This document shows positions 25,468-34,254 of a DNA stretch of 64,000 nucleotides, piece after piece. This DNA is from Candidatus Paceibacterota bacterium (lineage in GTDB: Bacteria > Verrucomicrobiota > Verrucomicrobiia > Limisphaerales > UBA8199): NCBI GenBank assembly GCA_035452965.1, contig DAOTCE010000013.1, positions 1-64,000 of the forward strand, read 5' to 3'. The notes beneath the pieces were generated by a model. It worked only from the letters and a program-made list of their open reading frames with translations. It did no database searches and was not told the DNA's origin. The translations under genes were made by a program, and so were the position numbers. The stretch's first letter is position 1. Each line of letters opens with the position of its first letter.

Positions 25468-25600
25468 GGTCTCATTCAGCAGTTTGTTTCCACGCAACAC
25501 GAGCTAGGCGCTCGCATGCGCCGCATTCAATCGCAGCCCGCATCACGTGGCAAACGCAAAATGAGCGCCCCGCCCGCCATGCGGTTCCTCGATGATGTCT

Positions 25601-26962
25601 TCAGGGCTGGCGGGGACGCTCGACCTCCCGGGCCGGGCTCAACTCGAGCACTGCCGCTGTCATGGCAGTGACGCCCGCTTTGATGCTCGGTTCGGGCTCC
25701 GGCGACCAGAATGGCGAGTGGAGAGAAGGCAGGGGTTTTCCCGTTTGCTTGCTCGCGTTGAGATCTTCAAGGCTGACCCCGCCGATGTTCAGCATGCAAA
25801 TGGGAATCTTCGGCTCGGTCCGGCCAAACTCGGCGAAGTCCTCTCCCCCCATCGAGGCTCTCTTCTCGATGAGGTTGGTTTCACCGAACCAGCCTTTGAG
25901 CGCGCCCACCAGCCTTTCGGTCAGCTTCGGGTCGTTGTAAAGAGCGGGAGTGAGTTCTTCCATTACTCTCACCTCGGGCAGGCGGTCCTCCGGCAACCCC
26001 GCCGCCAGGGCCTGTCCGCGCGCTATGCGTTCAATGCCTTCCAGGGTTTGGCGCCGCGTTTCCTCGGCATAGGAGCGCACGGTCAATTGCAGCCGCACCT
26101 CATCGGGTATGATGTTGCGCCGGGTGCCGCCATGGATGGTGCCGACCGTTACCACCGCCGGTTCGCCGGGCTGCAGCTCGCGGCTGACAATAGTTTGGAG
26201 GGCGAGAACAATCTGCGCGGCGAGGACCACGGGGTCTTTGGTCTTCTGCGGGTAGGCGCCATGCCCGCCCACGCCGCGCACGATGACATCCACTGAATCA
26301 ACGCTGGCGCAGAAGTAACCCGACCGGTAACCCACCGTCCCAACCGCCAGCTCCGCGTCGTCATGCAAAGCGAAGCAGAAGTCCGGACGGGGGAAGCGCT
26401 GGAACAAGCCGTCCTCGATCATGCCGGACGCCCCGCCGACGGCTTCTTCGGCGGGCTGGCCGACGAAAACCACCGTGCCGCGCCATTGATCCTTGACCTG
26501 ACGCAGCACTCGCGCCGCGCCCACCAGCCAGGTCATGTGCATGTCGTGACCGCAGGCATGCATGACCGGCACTTGGTTTCCTTGCGCGTCCCTGGCGGTC
26601 ACCTTGCTGGCGTAAGGCAGCCCCGTTTGTTCCTTTACAGGCAGCGCGTCCATGTCCGCCCGGAGCAGGACGGTGGGGCCGGCGCCATTGCGCAGCACGC
26701 CCACAACTCCGCCCCTGCCGACCCCGGTGGTGACTTCGCAGCCGGCTTTCCGGAGTTCCTCGGCCACGCGCGCGGCGCTTTGTGTTTCCTGGAAGGACAA
26801 CTCGGGATGGGCATGCAGGTGCTGGTAAAGTTCAAGCAGGCCGGGGCACTCCTGCGTCACTCGTGAACGCACCATCTCCTCCGCCGGCGTGGCGCCCTGG
26901 CCCCGCAGGCAAGACGCCGCCAGGCAAGACGCCAGGATCCACTGCACCGCAGACCGTTTCAC
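25601..26962 (-). CDS. Secreted M20D amidohydrolase
   Basis: The 453-residue protein starts with a signal peptide with Cys residues (residues about 8-22). The M20D metal-binding signature is complete: MHACGHDMHMTWLVG near residue 136, GQPAEEAVGGASGM near 170, CFALHDD and the C-terminal MGGEDFAEFG. Members hydrolyse N-acyl amino acids (hippurate, indole-acetyl amino acids). The gene overlaps the GNAT gene stop by four bases, supporting joint transcription. Periplasmic location is inferred from the signal. Confidence 0.9.
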   Translation of the reverse strand: MKRSAVQWILASCLAASCLRGQGATPAEEMVRSRVTQECPGLLELYQHLHAHPELSFQETQSAARVAEELRKAGCEVTTGVGRGGVVGVLRNGAGPTVLLRADMDALPVKEQTGLPYASKVTARDAQGNQVPVMHACGHDMHMTWLVGAARVLRQVKDQWRGTVVFVGQPAEEAVGGASGMIEDGLFQRFPRPDFCFALHDDAELAVGTVGYRSGYFCASVDSVDVIVRGVGGHGAYPQKTKDPVVLAAQIVLALQTIVSRELQPGEPAVVTVGTIHGGTRRNIIPDEVRLQLTVRSYAEETRRQTLEGIERIARGQALAAGLPEDRLPEVRVMEELTPALYNDPKLTERLVGALKGWFGETNLIEKRASMGGEDFAEFGRTEPKIPICMLNIGGVSLEDLNASKQTGKPLPSLHSPFWSPEPEPSIKAGVTAMTAAVLELSPAREVERPRQP

Positions 26963-27432
26963 GATTGGCGCCCCTCCTCGCTCACATCCAACTCGAATAT
27001 CTCGTACTTGGTGCGGCTCATGCCTAACCGCTCATACGATTCGCAAGCGCGGGTGTTATCCGCATGCACATAGAGCCGGAGACTGCAGACCTCCTTGCGA
27101 GCTTGCGCGAGGTTCCGCAGGTGGTTGAACAGCGAGCGAAACACCCCGGCGCGCCGGAACTCCGGCTTTACGTAAACGCTTTGAATCCACCACATGTTGC
27201 CGTTGCGCCAGTCGCTCCACTCATAGGTGATCAACATCTGCCCCACGATTGCGCCATGCACCTCGGCGACGTAATAAACGCCTTTGGCCCGGTCCGTCAG
27301 CAGGGCCGCAACGCCCGCCTCAACGCGAGCCGCCTCCAGCCTCAGCTCTTCGCTCTCCTGCGCCAAGCGCAGATTGAAGTCCGCAATCACCGGCGCGTCG
27401 CCCAGGGCCGCTTCCCGAATCTTGATTTCCAT
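26959..27432 (-). CDS. GNAT family N-acetyltransferase
   Basis: The 157-residue protein begins MEIKIREAALGDAPVIADF and has the acetyl-CoA region QSVYVKPEFRRAGVFRSLFNHL near residues 83-104, followed by LRLYVHADNTRACESYERLGM, a classical GNAT C-terminal segment. The R-x-x-G/A loop reads RRAGVF. Substrate unknown. It is upstream of, and overlaps, the M20 gene, so an amino-group acetylation/deacylation pair is conceivable but only inferred. Confidence 0.88.
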   Translation of the reverse strand: MEIKIREAALGDAPVIADFNLRLAQESEELRLEAARVEAGVAALLTDRAKGVYYVAEVHGAIVGQMLITYEWSDWRNGNMWWIQSVYVKPEFRRAGVFRSLFNHLRNLAQARKEVCSLRLYVHADNTRACESYERLGMSRTKYEIFELDVSEEGRQS

Positions 27433-27515
27433 GCCAAAAGCTTAAGACGCGTAGGCCGGGAAGCAACTGGTTTCCCCTGGTGACAAACCGCGCGCCGGGA
27501 GTAGCATGGAAGGTG

Positions 27516-27803
27516 ATGGACGACCCTGTTCAACTGCCGATTGACGGTGTGCTGGACCTGCACACCTTCAGCCCGCGGGAAGTCAAAGACCTCGTAACGG
27601 ATTATCTGGCCGCCTGCCGGGAACGCGGCATTTTCCAGGTGCGAATCATTCACGGCAAGGGCATCGGCGCTCTCAAGCGCACCGTCCACTCGATGCTGTC
27701 CAAGCACCCCGAGGTCGTGTCCTTCGCCCTCGACCATCCCCAATACGGCGGCTGGGGCGCGACCATCGTCCACCTGCGCAAGCCGCAGGACCAGAACCAG
27801 TAA
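27516..27803 (+). CDS. Smr domain protein
   Basis: The 95-residue product is essentially one Smr (small MutS-related) domain: DGVLDLHTFSPREVKDLV, QVRIIHGKGIGALKRTV (HGKG loop) and HPQYGGWGATIVHL. Smr domains can nick DNA or act on RNA in ribosome rescue. The ATG at 27516 directly follows a GGAAGGTG stretch; a GTG 36 bases upstream in frame is possible. It runs divergently from the GNAT gene. Confidence 0.85.
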   Translation: MDDPVQLPIDGVLDLHTFSPREVKDLVTDYLAACRERGIFQVRIIHGKGIGALKRTVHSMLSKHPEVVSFALDHPQYGGWGATIVHLRKPQDQNQ

Positions 27804-27874
27804 GAGGGAGCCCCGCCATGCGCAGGGTTGAGGTGCTGGTCTCTCCACTCCTCGAGCATTTCGCCCTTGCCCGG

Positions 27875-30367
27875 TCAAGGCGCAGCAAAGAAGCGCAGGG
27901 CATCCTTCATATACCGGGCGCGCACCTTGGCCGAGGAAAGGCATTCGAAGGGGAATCCAAGGCAAATTGCCTTCCCTCCGCCGTCGGATCCGTCGTATTG
28001 CACGGCAGCCGCTCCGGGACTTTCGGGGTAAAGCAGGCACGGCTGTGCGCCGGGTCCTGCCGGCCGCAGCCGGCAAACGCCGTTGATGAAGTAGCTTTGG
28101 TCGCTGGCATCACCGAACACGCCCGGCCGGTTGCGGCGAAAGATCGAACCTCTCGCCGGCACGAAGGAGAGGAACCGCGCGGAGGCCCCAGGCTCATCGG
28201 CCGGGACGGCGTGAAGTTGCCGGCTCAAGTCGTTGGCCCCATCCTCCGTGCCCCGCAGCGCTTCCGCAATGGCGGAGCCCGAGAGCAACAGATTCCCTCC
28301 CTGCCCGAGGTACGCCGTCAGGGCGCGCCGCTCCGCGGCGGTCACGATGTTTGTCGTTTGCCTCCCGGACGCCCAGAATACGACCTGATACCCATCCAGC
28401 GGGATGGTCCCGCTGGCGACGGCTTCGCGCTGACAGGAGTCGAACGCCACGCCATTCGCAGCCAGTGCCTGGCCGTGCTGGACCACATAATCAAAACCGT
28501 TGTTCAAGCGCGGAATGACCCGGTCCATCCTGCCGATGCCGGAGGGCGAAAGGTAGTTGGTGGCGCGCAAGGTCTGCCGGGGGTTGTTGAAACGGGCAAA
28601 CTCGGTGAAGGCGTTCACAAATAACACTCGGGAGGCCGTCGCCTTGTTTGCCAGGCGGCAGCCCGCAACCTCTGAAGGCACCGACTCGCCGCCCGCGTTT
28701 ACCGCTGTCACCTGGAAATAGACTGCCTGGCCGCGCGGCAAATCGGACACCGTTACCGCGGTTTGGGTGCCCGGGACACTAACCGGCTGTCCAAAGCCAT
28801 ATCCGTTCTCCGAACGGCAGACCAGGTAGCTGTCGACAGGATTCTGACGGGCATCCGACGGCTCGTCCCAGGCCACCAGCACCCCTTCCGGCACGCCGGT
28901 GACGCGAAGGTTCCCGGGCGGCCCCGGCAGGAACTGGAGCGGCAGCCCGTCGAACTCGTTCATGTATCGGACGAGGGCCTGGTAGCTGCATCGCGCGGCG
29001 ATGTCCCGCACCTTCGGATCGCGCAGCAACCTGGCATCTGCCGGGCTGTCGTGAAACGCCACCTCAAGGATGGTAGCATCGAACTCATTCTGGATGGAGC
29101 GGTTGTTGATCTCGCCAAAGGCAAAGTCGCCGCGGGCAAACGCCACGGTCGAGCGTTTGAACCAGGGCAATTCGAGCGGCGGCACCGTCACCCCGCACAA
29201 GGTGGTAGTCAACTCGGCCCCCGCCAATTCCGCCAGGCGTCGTTGGTGCGGGGTATCGGTGCCGGGGAACCGCGCGGGATTATTCCAGAGACCGATGGCG
29301 CCACGGCCGCCGCCGGCATTGGAATGGAAGCCCAGGTAAACCCGCTGGTATATGTTGCCTTCCTGCTCCCGGTTCATCGCCCGGGCCATGCGCGGCGGAG
29401 CGCTGACATTGCTGGAGCCCTGGTCATCGGACCTCGTTGACAGGACGTTGGTCTGGCCCTGGCCCAGGCTGCTCCAAATCCAATACCACGACGCTTCATC
29501 TTCGCGCGGATAGGTTGAGATGGGCCCTCCCGGCGCGGGGACAACATCACCCATGCCATTCCCAAACCGGATGGCATCGGCCACGGCCACCGCTCCAAAT
29601 CCGGGCGAAGGCTGCAGGTTGCTGACAACGACCGAGCCCCGCTTGCGATCGGCGCCTGCCTCGAAGTAGTACGTGCCCAGGTACACCCAGCCGTTGCCGA
29701 CCATGTGATGAGGCACCCGCACGAGCGTCTGGCCTCCCGTGTGCAGGACCCGGTAAAGCTGGCTGGTGCGGTCCGACCCGTGCCGCACCCACGTATAAAC
29801 GGGATAGTGACCGGCGGCGGGAAGCTTTGGTGTATAGGTCGCCGTGGCGGTTTCGGACTTGTCCAGCAGCACGAACCGATAGGGCACCGCCCCCACCCGG
29901 CCGTAGTAAACGGAGGAGCGGCTGTCGAACCACTTGCCGGAAAAGCGCACTCCCCGGGAATCATTGTCCAACACGACTTCATTCGGCTGGTAGCCGATGG
30001 GGCGGAAGGCGACCACCGTCGCACCGGAATTGAAGGCATAGGGGACAAAGAAGTTCATCTGGTCGAGGTTTCCATAGTCCTCGTTCATTTCCAGGGCAAC
30101 CCCGCGCCCGGTAGTCCACCGTTTGCCGTTCCAGGCCCAGCCGTGGCCGGCGCAGGTATAAATGATTCGGCCCGACAACGCCCCAGCGCACTGCCGGGCC
30201 GCTCCAGCGAACTTGAACTCAGCATCCGTCAAGCCGCTGACAGCAGGTGGCCGCGCGTCGTCAGGCAGCGTCTCAAAGAACTCGTCCTGAGCGGGCAATC
30301 TGGACGGCAGGAGGCAGCTCAACAGAAGAGGCGCGAGGCCACAATGAACCAGTAGTCGGTCTTTCAA
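27875..30367 (-). CDS. Secreted composite amidase: split Amidase_3 with inserted golvesin-like domain, FnIII and a GATase-like end
   Basis: The 830-residue protein has a signal peptide, then the first half of a zinc amidase (IIYTCAGHGWAW near residue 68, Glu in LEMNEDYG near 92). Residues about 145-275 form a golvesin/Xly carbohydrate-binding-like beta domain (GKWFDSRSSVYYG, HYPVYTWV, GNGWVYLGTYYF). The amidase resumes with YLGFHSNAGGGRGA near 352 and ILEVAFHDSPADARLL near 438. A fibronectin type III domain follows (PGPPGNLRVTGVPEGV near 490), then a Rossmann-like end (YQVVFWASGRQTTN, GGNLLLSGSAIAEAL). A peptidoglycan hydrolase with an extracellular binding insert is the best reading. Confidence 0.8.
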   Translation of the reverse strand: MKDRLLVHCGLAPLLLSCLLPSRLPAQDEFFETLPDDARPPAVSGLTDAEFKFAGAARQCAGALSGRIIYTCAGHGWAWNGKRWTTGRGVALEMNEDYGNLDQMNFFVPYAFNSGATVVAFRPIGYQPNEVVLDNDSRGVRFSGKWFDSRSSVYYGRVGAVPYRFVLLDKSETATATYTPKLPAAGHYPVYTWVRHGSDRTSQLYRVLHTGGQTLVRVPHHMVGNGWVYLGTYYFEAGADRKRGSVVVSNLQPSPGFGAVAVADAIRFGNGMGDVVPAPGGPISTYPREDEASWYWIWSSLGQGQTNVLSTRSDDQGSSNVSAPPRMARAMNREQEGNIYQRVYLGFHSNAGGGRGAIGLWNNPARFPGTDTPHQRRLAELAGAELTTTLCGVTVPPLELPWFKRSTVAFARGDFAFGEINNRSIQNEFDATILEVAFHDSPADARLLRDPKVRDIAARCSYQALVRYMNEFDGLPLQFLPGPPGNLRVTGVPEGVLVAWDEPSDARQNPVDSYLVCRSENGYGFGQPVSVPGTQTAVTVSDLPRGQAVYFQVTAVNAGGESVPSEVAGCRLANKATASRVLFVNAFTEFARFNNPRQTLRATNYLSPSGIGRMDRVIPRLNNGFDYVVQHGQALAANGVAFDSCQREAVASGTIPLDGYQVVFWASGRQTTNIVTAAERRALTAYLGQGGNLLLSGSAIAEALRGTEDGANDLSRQLHAVPADEPGASARFLSFVPARGSIFRRNRPGVFGDASDQSYFINGVCRLRPAGPGAQPCLLYPESPGAAAVQYDGSDGGGKAICLGFPFECLSSAKVRARYMKDALRFFAAP

Positions 30368-30608
30368 AGCGCCGTGCAGGAAACCGCATCCCGGCCGTCA
30401 GCGCCAGACAATAGTAACCGCTGAGGTCAGTTGGCACGCATATCAGTTTCATCGCGGATTTCCAAGGAACCCCAACTGCGATTCGTCGTCTGGAGCCCTC
30501 CCTTTTGCCCCCAGCACCCCCGCCGGACGGGCTCGGCCCCGTCGCCGTGCTACCGCGCTGGCATCGGCTCGCGGTTGGCTGGGGGATGGCTGGTTAGTGC
30601 TGTGGTGT

Positions 30609-30656
30609 CCCGGTGTGTATCCCATGGGGAGCGCTCCCCATGGGATACACACCGGG
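30609..30656. repeat. Perfect 48-bp palindrome without loop
   Basis: Each 24-base arm is the exact reverse complement of the other (outer CCCGGTGTGTATCCC, centre GGAGC|GCTCC). There is no spacer and no adjacent T run, so it does not look like an intrinsic terminator. Confidence 0.95.
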
Positions 30657-30856
30657 GCATAACCGTGCCGTCACCGTATCACCCAGCCATGGTTGCCGAG
30701 GTCAGTGGGGACTGATATAAGCTGGCAGGCAGCAATACTGTCCCAAAAATGGACAGTGCCGGGGATTGAGGCTGGGAGGCCCATCCGGTTCCGGCGGGAG
30801 GGCACTGATGGCCTTGGGTTCCCTTTGCCTGGGCGGGACATCTGACATCTGCAAAC

Positions 30857-30926
30857 GCGGCGCGTGGGCATCCTGTCCGCTTCTACGGTTCAAGTGCTCC
30901 AAGCGGGCAGGATGCCCGCGCGCCGG
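30857..30926. repeat. REP-like inverted repeat, copy 1
   Basis: Arms of 26 bases (left near GGGCATCCTGTCCGCTT, right AAGCGGGCAGGATGCCCG and so on) are separated by an 18-base spacer. The right arm is identical to that of the copy at 51139-51208 and the spacer is similar. Confidence 0.9.
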
Positions 30927-31156
30927 TCTGGCGGCATGCTGTGTGGAACATGATCCGGGTTATGTGGATGAAAACCGCCGTTGGCGCTTCCCGAAGATTC
31001 GTGATGCACCGATTGTCTCACCCGCCCCCGATTCTCCGCCGGGTGCACGCGTTGAGGCAAGGATCAGCGCGGACTTACATCCGCGGCTACAAGGCGTGGC
31101 CGCCGTCGTCAGACGGCGCAAACATCACGTTGGCACGCCATCAACCCGTCCGGGCG

Positions 31157-32623
31157 CTAGTCCAGGCGCGCGAACAGCGCCATGAGTGTGTCCAGGATTT
31201 TCGGGGCGGCTTCTGTCTCCAGGTAGCTGGACCGGGCCCGCCATGTCTCGTAGCCGCCGAGCTTGTGCTGCTCGGGCGTGGGCAGGTAGCCGTTGTAGCC
31301 GTTGGCCAGCTCGATGGTGAAGGTCTGCTTGAAGGGGCTCTTCTGCTTGATCGCCAGCCCGATTTCAGCGAACACCTCGCACGGGATGGCCGCAATGCCT
31401 AGGTCGCCGATGCGCATCGCCTGGAGGATCAGCGGCACCTGGCTCGGGTAGTCCTTCATCAGCACCGTCTCGCGGGCATAGATTTGCTCGGAGGTTCTTA
31501 ACGCTTTCCCTTTTGCCTCGGCCAATATCGTCTCAGCGCGGGCAACCTCTTCTTCGCAGGGCCGCCGCACGCCCAGGTTGATCTCCGTTTGCTCCACACC
31601 CAGCGGGACCCAATCCTGATACTGCAGCGTCCGGCAAACCCGGTGCACTTCAGCGGCGACGGCGTTGGCGACGGCCTGGATTTGCTCGTAAGGCTGTTTC
31701 GGCTCCGGCTTCCGGCGGAAGTTGATGTTGTTGATGTCGCCGCTGGTGCCGTTGGCCAGCATGGCGACGAAGGGCGGGTCGAGCCGGTCCGCGCCGAGCA
31801 ACTGCTGGATGCGGTCGGCAAAGGCGCCGTAGTAATCCGCCGAAATGTCGTTTCCCCGGCTCGTGCCGACATAGTGCAGGGAGTAGTTGGCCAGCAAAGC
31901 GATGGCACGGCCTTCCGGCGACTGGACGGAAACGACGGAGACCTCGGGGTCGGTGGGGCCGACGGGCTCGACCAGGTCGGGGCTGGCATGGGGCGGGTTC
32001 ATCTTGACGAGGTCGTTGGTGCCGCCGAAGGGATTGGGCGGGATGGTGCCGGGCTTCATTCTCCAACGCCGGTTAAAGACCTGATTGGGCTCACGGCCCG
32101 CGCCCCAGGCGATCCTGGCCGGGGCAAGGTTGTTAATCGCGCGCGCCACGCCGTCAGCAATGCGTTCCACCAGAAACCCACGGTAATGCGCGTCCGGTTC
32201 GCTCTGGAAAACGCCGGCGCAAGTCGGCGCCGTGTGGGTGTGAACGGCGGAAATGAGAATGTGGCCGGCGGCCAGGCCGCACTTTTCCTCGATCCTGCGC
32301 CTGGCGGCATCGGTTACTTCCCGCGGAATCATGCAACTGTCGCAAACCACAACGGCAAGGCGCGCGCGCCCGTTGTCCAGGACGAGGCAGCGGGCGTGCA
32401 GTTCGTCGTGTACGTGCGTGGCCGAGCGGTCGGTGAAATAGCCGTTGATGGATGTGCCCAGGCGGGGCGTGATGTTGCTGGCGGCGGCGCCGGCGCGGAG
32501 CTGGCGCGGCGGCTCGCCGGATTTGGCGGGCGCCGCGGGAGCGGCGCCGAAGCCCGTCATTCCAAAGCACAGGAGGGCCGCAAATGCCGCGCGGCGGAGA
32601 TGCCTGAAAAGCGAAGCGCGCAT
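31157..32623 (-). CDS. Neutral/alkaline ceramidase-like secreted protein
   Basis: The 488-residue product has a signal peptide (residues about 1-33) and the N-terminal neutral ceramidase-like domain: AGAAASNITPRLGTSINGYF, ARCLVLDNGRARLAVVVCDSC, ISAVHTHTAPTCAGVF (zinc His) near residue 124, and a distal region MLANGTSGDINNINF near 288. Members in Planctomycetes and Verrucomicrobia are numerous and few are tested, so lipid amidase activity is inferred. The gene is divergent from the sigma factor gene with about 110 bases between starts. Confidence 0.85.
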   Translation of the reverse strand: MRASLFRHLRRAAFAALLCFGMTGFGAAPAAPAKSGEPPRQLRAGAAASNITPRLGTSINGYFTDRSATHVHDELHARCLVLDNGRARLAVVVCDSCMIPREVTDAARRRIEEKCGLAAGHILISAVHTHTAPTCAGVFQSEPDAHYRGFLVERIADGVARAINNLAPARIAWGAGREPNQVFNRRWRMKPGTIPPNPFGGTNDLVKMNPPHASPDLVEPVGPTDPEVSVVSVQSPEGRAIALLANYSLHYVGTSRGNDISADYYGAFADRIQQLLGADRLDPPFVAMLANGTSGDINNINFRRKPEPKQPYEQIQAVANAVAAEVHRVCRTLQYQDWVPLGVEQTEINLGVRRPCEEEVARAETILAEAKGKALRTSEQIYARETVLMKDYPSQVPLILQAMRIGDLGIAAIPCEVFAEIGLAIKQKSPFKQTFTIELANGYNGYLPTPEQHKLGGYETWRARSSYLETEAAPKILDTLMALFARLD

Positions 32624-32696
32624 AGACTTGTCGGCATTAGTTCAAAGTGATTGGCGGCGGTTGTCAAGGCCTTCCCTGCCCGCGCTTGGCGTGCTT

Positions 32697-32726
32697 TTGA
32701 CTTTTGGCCCGGGGCAGTGGCATAGT
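32697..32726 (+). promoter_or_regulatory. Candidate sigma70-type promoter of the ECF sigma gene
   Basis: TTGACT and CATAGT are separated by 18 bases. The distance from the -10 element to the ATG at 32734 is only seven bases, so a transcript from here would be leaderless or nearly so. Confidence 0.35.
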
Positions 32727-32733
32727 GCGCCGG

Positions 32734-33309
32734 ATGGAACGGACCGATGCGGAGTTGATTGCGGCGGTGCTCAAGGGCGACGCCGCCAGCTTCGAGCCGC
32801 TGGTCCAGAAATACTCGCCGCGACTCTTTGGGATGGCCCGTCGCTACGCCCGCCGCGAGAGCGAGGTGGAGGACATTGTGCAGGAGGCCTGGCTGAAGGC
32901 TTACGCAAACCTGCGCAGCTTCCGCGGCGACGCGCCCTTCGAGCACTGGCTGATGCGCCTGGCCATTCGCACCTGCTACGATGCGCTGCGCAGCCAGCGG
33001 CGCAACCGCGAGACGACCTTCGCCGACCTGACGGAGCCGGAGGGAAATTGGCTGGAGCGGTTCATCAGCGAGCCGGAATCGGCCAGGGTGGACGCCGAGG
33101 GCGCGCGGCAGCTCATCGCGCGCCTGCTGGAGCGGCTTTCGCCGGCTGCCCGGCTCGTCATTACCCTGGCGCATATCGAGGAAAAGTCGCCGAAGGAAAT
33201 CGCGAAGCTGACCGGCTGGTCGGTGTCCATGGTCAAGGTGCGGGCCTTCCGGGCGCGGGCCGAGATGCGCAAGTGGCTGTCGCGGATGGCCAAAGAAAAG
33301 TACCTGTAA
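32734..33309 (+). CDS. ECF RNA polymerase sigma factor
   Basis: The 191-residue protein starts MERTDAELIAAVLKGDAAS and has sigma region 2 (FEPLVQKYSPRLFGMARRYAR, VEDIVQEAWLKAYANLRSF) and region 4 (LSPAARLVITLAHIEEKSPKEIAKLTGWSVSMVKVRAFRAR). It lacks extra domains. It is followed after 40 bases by a one-helix protein and then by a CpxP-like protein, a layout typical for sigma, membrane anti-sigma-like partner and periplasmic sensor. Which signal it senses is not visible. Confidence 0.93.
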   Translation: MERTDAELIAAVLKGDAASFEPLVQKYSPRLFGMARRYARRESEVEDIVQEAWLKAYANLRSFRGDAPFEHWLMRLAIRTCYDALRSQRRNRETTFADLTEPEGNWLERFISEPESARVDAEGARQLIARLLERLSPAARLVITLAHIEEKSPKEIAKLTGWSVSMVKVRAFRARAEMRKWLSRMAKEKYL

Positions 33310-33349
33310 CCGCGCCCGGCCACGGAGCGTCTGAACCGTTGCAGACTGT

Positions 33350-33664
33350 ATGAATCTGGGCGAACTGGAACATAAACTCATTGCCGCGGCGCGGGCGAAT
33401 CCGCCGAGCGACCGCGTGCCGTATGCCTTCGAGAAGCGCATCATGGCCCGCCTGGCCGCCCGACCGGTGATGGATGGCTGGGCGTTGTGGGGGCGCGCGT
33501 TGTGGCAGGCCACCGCGCCGTGCGTGGCCATCATGCTCCTGTTGGGCGCCTGGTCATGGCTGGCGCCACAAAGCAGCGCGCCGGCGGGTGACTTGAGCCA
33601 GGACCTGGAGCAGACGTTGTTGGCGGCAGTGGACCAGGATTCAACTGTTGATTCGACCTGGTGA
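33350..33664 (+). CDS. Small one-helix membrane protein, possible anti-sigma factor
   Basis: The 104-residue product has a cytoplasmic N-terminal part (MNLGELEHKLIAAARANPPSDRVPYAFEKRIMARL), one helix (residues about 51-69) and a short outer tail. No zinc-binding HCC motif of ZAS anti-sigma factors is seen. Position after the ECF sigma gene and coupling to the next gene (GTGA overlap) suggest an anti-sigma role, which is inference only. Confidence 0.7.
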   Translation: MNLGELEHKLIAAARANPPSDRVPYAFEKRIMARLAARPVMDGWALWGRALWQATAPCVAIMLLLGAWSWLAPQSSAPAGDLSQDLEQTLLAAVDQDSTVDSTW

Positions 33665-34125
33665 ATAGCTGGAAGGTCATTCTTGCCACAATGGTCATCT
33701 TCGGCACCGGGGTGGTGACCGGGGGGCTGCTGGTGGGTTTTGCCGAACGCGGCCGCGAGCACCGCCCACCGCGGGTTGGGGGTGTGGTCCGTCCCGCCCA
33801 GCCTTCCTCCGCGGGCGCCATGCGGATCGAGTTCCTGCGACGCGTGGAGAAGGAACTGGGATTGACTCCACAGCAGCGCGAGCCAATTGACCGGATCCTT
33901 CGCGACGGCCAGGAGCGGATGAAGAAGCTGATGGACACAGTGGAGCCCCGCCGGCGGGAAGAGTACAGGAAGACCGTCGAGGAGTTTCGGGCGGTGCTGA
34001 CACCCGAACAGCAGCGGCGGCTCGACGGGCTGCTCAAACAGCAGCAACGCGCGCGCGACCAACGAAAGGCTTCCCCGCCGCGAGGCCGTCCGCCGCAAAG
34101 CCCGCCCGCGAACACGAACCTCTGA
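33661..34125 (+). CDS. CpxP/Spy-like periplasmic LTxxQ protein
   Basis: The 154-residue product has an N-terminal helix (residues about 5-25), then a helical region with two LTxxQ-like motifs: LGLTPQQREPIDRIL near residue 67 and VLTPEQQRRLDGLL near 117. This is the CpxP/Spy/ZraP-type pattern of stress-sensing or metal-associated periplasmic chaperones. The C-terminus is Pro/Arg-rich and disordered. Its GTG start overlaps the previous stop, so the three genes probably form one operon under their own sigma factor. Confidence 0.78.
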   Translation: MNSWKVILATMVIFGTGVVTGGLLVGFAERGREHRPPRVGGVVRPAQPSSAGAMRIEFLRRVEKELGLTPQQREPIDRILRDGQERMKKLMDTVEPRRREEYRKTVEEFRAVLTPEQQRRLDGLLKQQQRARDQRKASPPRGRPPQSPPANTNL

Positions 34126-34254
34126 CCAACGGGAGCGCCGGGCCCCGCGCAGTGCCGGCCTTGAGGGCACATCGCCCCGGGCTGTCACGTCCTCCGCATG
34201 CGGCACCGCTTTACATTTGAGCCCAAATCTCCGAGGCTAAGATTTGAGATAAGT

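Larger units (their letters stand above)
30368..31156. repeat. Gene-free region with a 48-bp palindrome and a REP-like hairpin
   Basis: No supported gene occurs here. A perfect 48-bp palindrome lies at 30609-30656 and a 70-bp hairpin repeat at 30857-30926 that recurs at 51139-51208. Short matches to the 11-bp iteron motif (TCACCGTATC near 30671) also appear. Confidence 0.7.

Noticed and set aside
30609..30656. 48-bp palindrome as an intrinsic terminator
   Set aside because: No T run follows on either strand.
32557..34206. Minus-strand ORF of 549 codons opposite the sigma operon
   Set aside because: The plus-strand genes show sigma and CpxP-like motifs and coupling, so this is a shadow frame.
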